From Plakobranchus ocellatus (lineage: Eukaryota; Mollusca; Gastropoda; Plakobranchidae), in assembly GCA_019648995.1 (NCBI GenBank), contig BLXT01004508.1:821810-846492 (forward strand): a DNA stretch of 24,683 nt, given 5' to 3'. Each line of letters opens with the position of its first letter. The stretch's first letter is position 1. The notes under the pieces are model-generated. The model did not search any database, was not told the origin of the DNA, and saw only the letters and a list, made by a program, of their open reading frames with translations. Below, one piece after another: positions 1 to 11,467 of this stretch. The translations under genes were made by a program, and so were the position numbers.

Positions 1-11
1 TTTTTTTTAAT

Positions 12-43
<32 letters not shown>
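1..43. repeat. Poly-T run at the left edge
   Basis: T-only apart from AATG at 9-12. It could be the reversed A tail of a retroelement lying to the left, but no body is visible. Confidence 0.9.
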
Positions 44-44
<1 letters not shown>

Positions 45-846
45 GTTTAGTTTTTATTTAACTCTTTTAAAAATAATTTTTACTTTATCTGTTGAAGTTC
101 ATGTCGATCACCACGACCAAGATACAGCCATTAAAACCATTAGAAACTACTTTTGATGGGCTATTTCCATTTCTAGATAAACTAGTTTAAAGATCTTTAT
201 CTAAAACGTGTTTATTCTTTTCAACGCCTGTGGGCCTAGGTTTAAGTCTATTTTAAATTAAATTATAATACTCTTCCAGACTCGATTTCTAGATCTAGTT
301 AATCTACCGATTTCTCTGGAGATAAAAAAAATTTACACTTAAATTCACTCTTTGGTTTTGCGTTGATGTGTACAAACTTCCGGGACAGTATTATTATTTT
401 TCGGTGTGTATTTACTGTTTTAAAGAAAAGGCTGAGTTGATTGGTGTCTCAAATTCTTTAAACAATACAATTAAAAAATTGTGCAAAAGTTAGATGACTT
501 TTTCAACATGTACATGTAAACTTGTATGGGCAACACTAACACATCCATATTTTTGTGGATTTTTATTGTGCCCCACAAAACGTTGGTTGCGCATTACATT
601 TTCGCTCTTAGCTCTCGCTTAGTAAGATCACCAGCCTCCTAAAAAAATGTATACAAAAAAATTTTAAAAAGCACACAGAATTCATGCTCGTGATTGAAAA
701 TTCTTACAATGTTCCTTTGGAAAATAATGTACTCATTCATTTTAAGGGTTGTTGTGTCGTTTGAATCAAAAGTTAAGCGTTAAGGTCGTTTAAAGTTGTA
801 TAGTTCGACGGTCATTAGGCGTGGATCCTATCAAGAGGCCTAATCG

Positions 847-868
847 CGTGCGTGTGTGTGTGTGTGTA

Positions 869-927
<59 letters not shown>
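847..927. repeat. Compound (GT)n(GA)n microsatellite
   Basis: GT repeats, broken once by TATG, run straight into an uninterrupted GA repeat of about 44 bases. Likely length-variable. Confidence 0.98.
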
Positions 928-931
<4 letters not shown>

Positions 932-1729
932 GAAACGGTTCACTGTATACAGCTTGGTGAATAAATCATGTTTTTGGCGAACACGACAATAATAATTATC
1001 TAATCAACAGAAAAGAAAAGGAATACGTGCTAAGGGAGCGTCAGCTCCCCGCTTCTCTGTACATGCCTTTCCGCTTATTGGTAGGGAATGAAAACTTGAT
1101 TAAAAATTATTGATTACTGAATACTGGGTAATCAATAGAGACTTTTTAAGCCTGAAACCTTCAACCATAGTTTCTTAGAATTCGTTAAAATATTAATTTT
1201 CTGGATTTGATTCCTTTTTACAGATAAGCATTAGATTTTACAATATTGATTCTAGGTGCCTTGTGTCATCAAAGACTTAAGGTTTTTTAGTTTCCATTCT
1301 ACATCATTAGGAAATTCACCTTAAAGTCCACTTCCTATTAGGCTTTTCTGCTTATTGTTTGGATGGTTTTTTTTTTTTGTGGTTTTGTTTTTTAACATAT
1401 CGTGCTTTTTTTAATAGCACAATCAATCATTTTTTGTCTTGCCTGTTCTTTTCCCAAGAGGGGCTTTTAGAGTTTTCTCTGCAAAATAAGGCCAACATCA
1501 AAAACAGTCAGAAATGTTGGCAAAATTTGGACTCAATGAATTTCTTTTTCTACAGGAAATGAAAAAAAATCATCAAAAAAAGAAAATCCTACTTTATACT
1601 ATTTTTTTTAAACACTCTTTGCTTTCACAGCATAAGACTCCGAAAAATTCAGCATTGTAGCTTGATAAGAGCAAGAATTGGCATGGTACAAAAATATATT
1701 TATATATGCTATGAGCACTGTAAATGAAT

Positions 1730-1736
<7 letters not shown>

Positions 1737-1781
<45 letters not shown>
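1737..1781. repeat. (TA)n microsatellite
   Basis: About 22 perfect TA units, 35 bases from the decayed end of a SINE copy. Confidence 0.98.
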
Positions 1782-1783
<2 letters not shown>

Positions 1784-1814
1784 CATATAAAATTTAAATT
1801 TACTGTGAACATGA

Positions 1815-1974
1815 TTTGCGAGATTTTAGCGTATAACCAGCCCACGAAAAAAATTATCTCAGGCTCTCACGATCTCCATTAGGTCGGGGCGCTGATGGCG
1901 GGGATCGAACCCGAGCAGAAGGGTCTCTGTAGATTTCAGGGCGGATCCACTATCAACTGTGCCACCAACACCCC
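1815..1974 (-). repeat. tRNA-derived SINE, same family as 9971-10158
   Basis: On the minus strand it starts GGGGTGTTGGTGGCACAG, with an A box (TGGCACAGTTGA, complement of 1953-1964) and a B box (GGGTTCGATCCC, complement of 1901-1912). The body shares GAGCCTGAGATAA and GGGCTGGTTATACGC with the intron 1 copy (AAGCCTGAGATCA and GGACTGGCTATGTAACGC). The tail end is decayed. Confidence 0.82.
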
Positions 1975-3010
1975 AATACCTCTCACGATTGAAGTTTGAG
2001 GTGTAATGTTTGTATCGACCATGTCAGAGCGCGATGTCGAGCGGGGATCAATTCAATGTAAATCTAGTTCACAAAAGATCGAAGAAGAAAATATTTTCAC
2101 TCTTGCGATTGACGAATGATCTACCTCGACGTTATGGATCAGCACTAACTCTTGTTATATCTTTTAAAGTTATAAAGATTTGTAAGGTGTGCGCTTTGCG
2201 AATGAATGTTTGTTTTTAAACAAATAGGATGAGGAATATTGTTCGGACATTCCGAGGTATGTTCAACAAAATCTTTTTGAATAGACTACACCTAGAACTT
2301 CTTTTTTTCTTTTGAAAGTTTACGAGTTCAGCCCCTTTTGTTCTAAAAAAGAGGGATCCTGTGTAAGTATTGAACTTTGCAAGAGTGTTTTGATGTGAAG
2401 TATTTCGAGCCCTTTGTGTGCATTTCCTAAAGATGAAACGTCAGTTGCCGTATTCGGTTATTTTCCATCAGAAAGCTTTTTTAAGTTTGCTTATAGTTAG
2501 TGTACCGACACTTTTGTTTGCGACCTATATTTCATGAGATCTTAACAGTACGATAGTTTTTAAATTTTATTTTTCTAAAATACATGTACAATTATTTTCT
2601 AAGTTTCATTGTGTAAATAATTCTCAAAATGTGAAGTTTTACGGTCGTTATTATATTGATAAGAAAACTACAGTTTATAGACTGCCTAAAAGCTTTCCTG
2701 AAATAAAACATTTGGCAACACTGGATACACTTTCTCTTCTTTTCTAAATAACAGAATCCTATTTATACTGCTGTTCTTGATGTTGTTTTACACCATCCTG
2801 GCTACCATTATTGTTTATTTTCCCTCATATTATCATCATCATTATGATCATTTATTCTGTCATTTTGTAGATTAGGGCTAAAAAAACGCCATGGTGTTGT
2901 TTATTTGTTTTTATTGTTGATCTGTTTTTGTTGTTGTTTTTTTGTGTACCATTATTTGTTAGTGGAAAGGTAAACAAGGTACTTTATTATTATCTTTAGA
3001 AATAGTCACA

Positions 3011-3033
3011 NNCCCCCCCCCCCCCCCCCCCCC
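3011..3033. repeat. Poly-C run beside two unknown bases
   Basis: Two unknown bases are followed by 21 C. The true length is doubtful because the assembly could not resolve the edge. Confidence 0.9.
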
Positions 3034-3117
3034 TTTCTCCTCCTTCCCGTCTATTTCCTTAAATCTTTCCGTGACTATATTGATGGCTTACGAGCAACAT
3101 TTTTATTAAGGGTGTTC

Positions 3118-3310
3118 AGAGGAGTGGCGGCTCATCCAGTGGAGCAGTTGCTACCATGTAAGAGATACTAGGTTCGAATCCAAGTCCAGACAAGACAAGT
3201 TTTCATCGCACCCTGTGTCCACCTAACACTACATGAGTAGCTACGTCTCTTAAGACAAGATTAAAGTAAATGTAACAAACTACCTCAAAAGCCCTATGTT
3301 AATAGTATCA
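3118..3310 (+). repeat. tRNA-derived SINE, probably a different family
   Basis: A perfect B box, GGTTCGAATCC, lies at 3171-3181. Upstream GTGGCGGCTCATCCAGTGG contains an A-box-like start, and the downstream body does not resemble the other SINE copies here. The element ends are estimates. Confidence 0.5.
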
Positions 3311-5489
3311 GGATCCTTTTATAGGTTCTTCAATGCCTGAACCAAACATAGGATGCGCTTTTCTTTTACTAGTGTGTCTGTGAGATAGCCCAGGTACCTC
3401 CTAATTGTGAACGGAATATCATATAGCTCAAACAATCTGTTTAATTTATTTGTCGATGATGTCAGTGACAGGCATTTATTGCATGTATGAAAATTCTATC
3501 TACAGATGAAGTTTCTCTTTATTTGATAGTGTTTGACATCAACTAAAAGAAAAGCAATAAATATAGGTCAGTGCAACGTTTTAGATCGCTTCTAGGTAGT
3601 GTTATACGTCTCGACATGTATGTACACACGTCGGCATGGTTTACATCTGACCCCGTGCTGCTTGCTTATCTAGTCAAAAAAAAAATTTCGCTCTTATATT
3701 TATCTCTAGCCTATTGCATTGAAATATTTTAATTGCACACCACAAAATTAACTGGTCATTCGTAACATGTCTCTAAGAATAAAAAGTATCGAGTATTGAG
3801 TATATCATAATGTTGAGTGATGTTTTTAGTTTAGTCACTTGCTCGGGGTGACGAGGTGAAGGTTGAAAAACATCGCAAAAACAACATGATATTGCGTATA
3901 TATATATATGTTATATGCACACATACAAACAAACAAACATAAGTCTTAGCAGAAACACATTCAAGTTTACTCTTGGCTGCGAATGAAAATGTAATTGTCA
4001 AAAGTGAAAATCATAATTAATACCAGTTATCTAGTTGACCTCCTCTCTTCAACAAAGGATGATTATAAATAACAAAAGCAATCACTTGAAATGTTTTGTC
4101 TCTCCTGCCTGTCTTAAATCTACATGGCAAGTAGTAAAGCTATTCTATTTAATCTAATTGCTTGATACATATTAAACATATCGACTCCGTCACAGTACCG
4201 CGGTATCGCACTGCCCGGGTCAGCTGATAATACGGTTTGGTCCTCTGTTTACACAGAAACGAACATGCGTGTTATTGCAAAGTTTCCGTAATGTAAATGG
4301 GCCTACTCAAATCTCAGATTAATACAGGCTGTTTATGTCAGTGACATTTAAGCGGATATTATTAGCATTGTCTTTGCATTGGAAAAAGAATGTCTCTTGT
4401 GATATAACTTAAGCTGAAGGCTTTCATGCTTCTGAACTTTTTTTTTTTTTTTTAAAGTCGTGATGGGGAAAGAAGACATCTCAGCTTTTAATAACGACAC
4501 AGGAAGGTCATAAAATACTGAGATTGTCATTCTTATCGCTGGTGCTTTGCAGCTAGGGCTGGAATCGAATCGATCCACAAAACGCCACTATTACCAGGAA
4601 GAAATTTTGTATGTCTGTTGATCTTAGGGTGTTTCAAACTGTTCTCTTTCCATCCCCAGTTGCTTAGTGAATTATTCAAGTGTTCTGGTCAAGCCTGGTG
4701 AACGCGTGAATGACCACGACGCTATTTCATGCTGAATTTCCAGTAGGAAGATTTTACACAGGGCGACTTGTAGAATAACAATGACTTGCAAGTACGTTTC
4801 CTACTGGGCTGCGTGACTTTGGACCAAGCACACAACCCGAATATTTTGTAAGGCTTGATTTGTTTCCTTCTCCACTTCATTTTGAAGAAGTCAATGTATG
4901 TGTTATGCCCCGTTTTAGAGGTTTTTAGTAATCGTTAATATTTGATTGTATGCTCAGCTATCGTAGAGTTTATCTATGTCGAGATGCAGAATAACCGTAA
5001 TGGGTATTATATACTGATTTAGGCAAAAATATAAACAAACAGAGAAAAACTAAACTAGACGGTCTAGATGTGTGCCGTCATCATATAAATTGAATAGAAA
5101 ATAGTAATGCCTTCATGGTTATTTTCCGAAGTATAACTCATACTTGGTAGGATGGAGGATAAGATGTTCAGGTTTATTTGAATGAGTCAATTAATGTAAA
5201 GAAACGGTGCTTTACACGTTAAATAAAAGAGATTATATTACTACACTACTTTGCAAGTTGGCAATGGAATGATAGAATATATTATGGTATCCAGTGTATT
5301 TAATTCCTTTACTGGCATTAAAAAAAATTGTGCGTGTGTGTTTGTTGTAGAGCTAGCAAGTTACATTATCTGTGTCATTTCATTTATTCAGGTATCTTGT
5401 GCCTTACTGGCCATAAATAACTCCCTAGAGGTCAGTGTGTGGATTCATTGACAGGTGTTTTGAACGCTGAGAATACCAAGCACCTGAAC

Positions 5490-5565
5490 ATGATCACCGC
5501 AAAGTGGACATGGCTTCTTCCAGCTTTTGTGGTTATTTTCTCAACGTCACTCACATGCTCTACAG
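5490..5565 (+). CDS. Exon 1: start codon and signal peptide
   Basis: The ATG at 5490 has A at -3. It opens a 25-residue stretch, [18 protein letters not shown] then TSLTCST: a lysine near the N terminus, a hydrophobic core and small polar residues at the end. That is a classic secretory signal peptide, with cleavage probably near residues 20-25. The exon ends at a good donor (GTGAGT, 5566) in phase 1, and its last G joins exon 2 to make an aspartate codon. The phase match is the main evidence linking it to exon 2 almost 5 kb away. No other start in frame was needed. Confidence 0.8.
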
Positions 5566-7962
5566 GTGAGTTGTTACGGGAGGCCGCATGAGATGAGACT
5601 TTCACTTCAGATAAAACAAAAGACTTGAGAAGGTAAAATAGTTGTTGAATAATTGTTAGAGCGAGAGGATATCACAGAGCTCAGAATTTTTTTTTTTTTT
5701 TGTTTTTTTTTTGTCTTAACATGGGTAGTATAGGTGTGGAATTGTGTGTGAGAGGTATATATTTAGGCATCAGACTTGATGAAAAAAAAAAAAACACACA
5801 CACATTGGTTAATAATCAAGGAAGTACTTGTTTTAATGAGGACTCGAGGTAATGATAACGCCTACTTGACGATTATGTTCAGCGCATTGTTAGAATCCAG
5901 TCTGTGCAAACGCTCTTAATGTTCTTTTCCTTCAAGTGCCAAAAAGGTTTCTATTTTCCTCATCCTCGGTTAAACTGGTGATCTCCACGTTCCTCGGGGT
6001 TTTTATTTAATTTTACCTATAATAGGCCTTCTCAAGCTGTCCGTGTATGCTTTGTTAGCCTTGATCACTCTTTTCTTTTATTTTCCTCACATTATAAACA
6101 TTAAGTTATTGTCTATCACCTATTAGATTTAAAAGAAAAATTGTTTACTAAGGCAATCACTATTGCGCTTTTGAGAATAAGAGTACAAAAATTTGCGTTT
6201 GTGGTTTTTGTTGGGTTTTTTTTTTTGGTTTGTCTGTTTGTTTCGAATCGCAAACCTTTGCCTTTCTAACTTTTAGAAAAAGTATTTTCTTTGCCTTTGT
6301 TTTAACTAAGCTTACATCCCTTTCCTCAAAGCATGGTTTAACAATGTGAAGTCTAAAAAGTCCTGACCCTGCTTCTAGGGTTCAAATATTTTATATCTGA
6401 TTTTTCTTTGTCCTTTTGAATTGGTGATCATTAAAGTGTTGCATTCTTTCAAAGTCTCGATGCGAGCATTACACAACCCTGCACACTGCAAGTCGATTTC
6501 TTTTCTCCTCGAAGGTTCTGAACAGTATTATCAAACACAGAGGCCCACTTTGTTACTTCTGCCAATGCTTTTAATGATAGGCCCTTTCATTAATTATATG
6601 ATATTGGAAAGGTTACGGTCGCCCAAATGAACAGACATACATTACTTTACCCCAAACATTATTTATAGTGTCGAGTCACAGCCTTAAAGGTGGAGCTGTT
6701 TCTTACTTCAGCGCAAAAAATGGAAGTGATTGATGAAGATGTGGAGGGTTTTTTTAATTCAGCAGCCCCCCCTCCTTTTACAAGAGCACGTTGAAATCGG
6801 GCTCTTGTTTTAATGTCCAGGCTATTGCGTAATTTTCCATATTAAAGCGTTCTAGGATTAAACTTAATTAAATTAACATGAGATTTAATTTTCTCATCAG
6901 ATGTTTTATTATTCATCCATGCAGGAAAGGTCAACCAAAATAAAATGCATTTTGCCATAAGATATGAATTTTTTCACGAATGTTACACCGTACAATGATG
7001 CCAGCGATCTTTATATATACCCTCACGATAACATTTAGTCACTAGCTTCAGACTTAGCACGGTATGATGAGTGTAATCTGCGAAGTTTTCTTGAAGATTA
7101 AATAAAGTCGCATTTGTTAAAATGATAAACAGTGTGTGGGAAGAAAAAAAATTGTTACACACAACTTCACTGACTATTCCTACCGTCGAAATCTACAATT
7201 CAACACCAACTGATTAACATAGGTTGAGATTCTAAAGATCTAATTTTCCTCAATAATTCATTGCTGAATTATTAGAATAGATAATGACTACAGCAACAAG
7301 TTTCAGAGCGAACTTTGCACTTATGTACATTATAGGAACTGGCTATCGAGGTGGATTTATGTGAGCATAGACGCAATATTCGATGACGGAATGTTTTATG
7401 TTAGGTTGCATATAAAGCTGTCGGTACAATAATTCATATAAAATAAATACAGGCTAACAACTGATTCAAGGATGTTTCATATCAAGGCTTGTGGCAGATG
7501 AAATCTGGGAGTCGCATCTCAGTAAATGTGATTATTTTGCAAGGAGCTGCGACTTTTCTTTTTAGTCAGGTGATTTTGTCTGCAGAAAGGCCAAAGAATG
7601 AGAGAAAAAAGACATGCAATAATTTACTAGTTTGAAGCTAAAATATAACACCAATTCTAACCAGGCCACAATATGACTAATTCGATTCTAAGCCAAGAAC
7701 CTGATATTATGAGACTATTTAGGGAATCTCGATATATTTGAGGGAAACCTAAACACCCGAATAATAGAGGGAGGGGGTTGGGTTTTTTTTTTCTTTGGGA
7801 GAGGGGGGGGGGGGGGGGGGTGTAAAATCTCCCACCAACAAAAAAGTCTAGGGTGCCAATTATTTGGACGGATTTCACACCAATAATGCCCTTCTACACA
7901 GTAATCTTTTCAGGTCTATCTTTTTTTCAATGTCTCTCGTTTTCACCTTGATTTTCTCTCTT

Positions 7963-8027
<65 letters not shown>

Positions 8028-8927
8028 GTTGCAATTTCAAATAATCTTGTCAGTTTGCGACCCTTTAAATTTATTCTTTATAGCTGGCGAGCCCAGATAA
8101 CAATGTAAACAAGGCTGCTTAGCCACTGCGCCACCACCCTAGTCCCTTTCAGCAGCTTCAGTTCCATAATCCAAGCTCTTTCGCCGAGTACATTCGCTGT
8201 TCGATATTGCGCAAGCACGCTGACTCAGTAACAGAGACTTTTAGAGGAAAGACCGGATAGTGGTCCATAACAACTGTTATCAGCAAGACGTAATCGTCTG
8301 TCAGCTGCCTCTTTATGACTCGCCTCGGTAAATAAGACAAATTTGGCTTTTCGAGTAGAGAAAAATAGCTTTATGTATCATCTTTCTGTCAGTTTCTAGT
8401 CTGCTCTCCATAGCATCTCACTGACCCTAATGAGAAAAACCCAAATGCATTGATGCTCAGACCCAAAGAGAATGATTTCACAATGGGCAATGCTATCAAG
8501 TATGGTTTATAAAAAAAAAAATCATTTACAGCTTCGCACGTCTATTCTCAGTACGTTTTTTTTTTTGTTTGTTTTGTTTGTTTCTTTGTTTTTGTTATTG
8601 TTTTGTTTTTGTTTTTATTAACCTTGTAAACATAATACCGAAGCTGAAATATGGCTGGCCCATATTTTATCACTTCTATGTATGAATCGAGGAAGGCAAA
8701 TGATTTTTTTTTAATGGAAGATTGAAAGGTGGCCGTTAAGTGACAGAATTGTTAAAGGAAAGCAAACAGAGAAAAAGCGAGTGAATGATAAGGCTATGAT
8801 TATATGAAGAGAAAATGAAGTTTGGTAAGTTACTTTTAGCGAGTGTCAGGCAGTCTTAGCTTCTTTTTTAGCACTGTCACAGCTAGTTCCAGGATAACTT
8901 AAGACCATAGTGTTTCCTTGTTTCATG

Positions 8928-8970
<43 letters not shown>

Positions 8971-11408
8971 ATACACACACCCACACACATATATACATAT
9001 ATATCACTATTTCTCTCTAAAGTTTCTCATTCCTTTTTCTCATTGGACATCACTAATTAGATATATATATATTAGGATGCAGGGCTTTTGATGAAACGCC
9101 ATCCTTATCAACTGATGGCATAGGCGAGGATGAAACTAGGGACATCTAAAAACTGCCGATTTTTTCCTTGATATTTACTGTGCCTCAGAGGTTACTTGAG
9201 GGAAAAAAAAAATAAGATAGATAGAGAGACAGACTTCAGCTGAGAAAGATTTAATGTAATAGGTATCGATAATGCTTTTCCTTCTCTTTCGACTTTGCCC
9301 AAACACGATTTGATAGACCGCGGTTATACAATATAATATAATATGTGTGTGTGTGTGTATATATATATCTTTATATTTTATATAACTGCGATTTCATATA
9401 AATATATATCATTTTTAAATGTACGCCATATTCGTTTAATCCACCTGTTGCATTGCTCTATTCATCATTCTAAACCCGTCACTAGGGCATTCGAAAACGG
9501 GTTCTATTTGAGGCTTCGACGTTTCTGAACTTCTTTTTTTTTTTTTCAATGATAAACCCCTGCTTTGCTTCAAGCTTATTCCTCGTGTTTTATCGTTTCA
9601 AAATACCCTTTAGGAATTTTTTAGTGCGAAGAAGTTATTGGGGAAAAAATATTATTACGACTTGATCACCGATACTGGTGTTCCTGTACACGTTAATGGA
9701 GTGAAAGCAAAATTGGCAAGTATGCCCATCAAGTGATTAGAATCACTTTTCATCCTCACTAGCAACACTTTATTACATCAGATGGGCACATTAGAAAAAC
9801 AAAAACATGGAAAACTTGCATTAAGCAAAATGTAAAATCTATACGTATGAATATATAGGCCCTATATTATTATTTGTGTCTATGTGCTATATGGTATGTA
9901 GAGGCCTTCGCGATTTGTTTGAGTTACGTATTTTTGGATGCTATGTTAAGCCTCACAGTGGCTCTTTGGTGGGGTGCGTCGGTGGCACAGTGGCTTGTGA
10001 GTCCGCCCGAGATCTGCAAGGAACCCTTCTGTCGCGGGTTCGTGCCCCGCCATCGGCGCCCCGGCCTGAGGAGGGCCTTAAAGCCTGAGATCACCTTGTT
10101 ATGGACTGGCTATGTAACGCAACCCAATAACCCGCTCTTTGTTGTTATCATCATCATGAAAGCACAAGCAAGTCGGTCATATTAAAAAAGAAAAGCTTTG
10201 TTGATGTTTAATTTGTCGTAGGAGTCTTTCCTTGTGTCTTTGATCTCCAAATAACCAATTCGATTGGTTCTCTAGACTAAAACCTTTTTTTTTTTGTTTT
10301 TAATTAGAGCAAAAGTAACCTGGGCCACTTTGCATGTTGGATTGTGACCCACTTGATTATTTACTGTATGTGTCCCACTTTTTTCCCCATTAACATGCGT
10401 ATTTGGTTAATTACTATGTTTGAACTTCAAGAATGTTTGCTGAGGACTATTCTTTTCATATTATTTCTCTAACCCAGTTTTGTAATACTAAACTTTTGCT
10501 TTTCCCACCCCTTTGCTTACATCTTAGACGCAACCCGCCTTAATGATTATATTCTCGACTATGAGCCTCTTGAGTTTGATCATGCACATCTGCATGAGAA
10601 ACATAACAGGATACGCCGTGATGTGGACTCAGCCCTGAGGTGGAATTTCAAAGCCTATGGCAGGTAAAGAAGTATTTTAAATTTACAGCTCATGTATAGG
10701 ATTTTTGTGCACTTAATCTATCTTTTACATATTTTAACACTATGCGTGAAAATGTCTACAAAGCTTGCAGAGAGGTAAACTTTTTAATGACATCTTAATA
10801 CACCTTTCATGCAACGACCAACTCATGCATTCCATATCAATCAAAATCGAAGATGATGAGAGATGTAAGACTGGTAGGATTATATATAAATATATTATTT
10901 TTTTAATCTTTCAAATGGACATAGCCTTTAATGTCTTTTAGACAGCCATGATTGCTATTATCAGAATGCACTTTTTTCATCAAAGTCTGGACTAGTTTAA
11001 CACCAAGCATGAATATGGTTTTCTACCTTAATATGAATAAATAAATATTTTCTATCTTATTAGAAGTTATGCATTACTAGATTTTCTTTTTTTTAAATTT
11101 CCAATATTCCTCTCACTTCCTGTTCTTATATCCAGAACATTTAAGCTCCATTTGAAGCCAGATCGGTCAGTATTTTCTCATGACCACACCCTGGACTTTG
11201 ATGGACATGCAGCCCAGCCGATTGATACTAATTTTTTTTATGAGGGTTATTTAACAGGTAAGACAAAAAAAAAAAAAAAAAACAGTTGATTTTCTTCTTT
11301 TTGGGCTTCGTTTGCCATTTGGCAGTGTGTTTTATTTTTGAGTTCTTGGAATCTTAAAAAGTAAATATTGTTATTTCTTTCTATTCATACCTCTCTCCCG
11401 CACCTCTC

Positions 11409-11467
<59 letters not shown>

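Larger units (their letters stand above)
1..5489. other. Upstream non-coding DNA with repeats
   Basis: I see no supported gene here. Open frames are short, low in complexity or repeat-derived. The stretch holds a poly-T start, microsatellites at 847-927 and 1737-1781, a C-run beside two unknown bases at 3011-3033, and SINE copies near 1815-1974 and 3118-3310. The promoter must be in or before this stretch but cannot be placed. A reasonable acceptor (TTTATTCAG, ending at 5391) could mark a 5' UTR exon running into exon 1; that is only a guess. Confidence 0.6.
5566..10527 (+). other. Intron 1 (4,962 nt)
   Basis: This GT-AG intron separates the signal-peptide exon from the rest. It holds a G-rich block at 7767-7820, a long CT microsatellite at 7969-8025, TA-rich microsatellites around 8931-9004 and 9343-9369, a SINE head on the minus strand near 8082-8140 and a longer SINE on the plus strand at 9971-10158. 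No other coding exon with splice sites and ADAM homology was seen. Long first introns often carry enhancers; nothing here proves that. Confidence 0.75.

Noticed and set aside
1031-1051. Short hairpin GGGAGCG/CAGCTCCC
   Set aside because: The stem is short and isolated, with no T run or RNA gene context.
4555-4605. GATTCGATTCC on the minus strand, like a SINE B box
   Set aside because: The A box is poor and no body matches the other copies; too decayed to call.
5251-5451. 66-codon open frame just upstream of exon 1
   Set aside because: It ends before the signal-peptide ATG, is out of frame with it and resembles no family I know. At most it is 5' UTR.
7864-8100. Open frame with a long Leu-Ser repeat
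   Set aside because: It is the translation of the CT microsatellite.
9874-10185. 103-codon open frame on the plus strand
   Set aside because: Most of it is the SINE at 9971-10158 with its A and B boxes; there is no sign of protein constraint.
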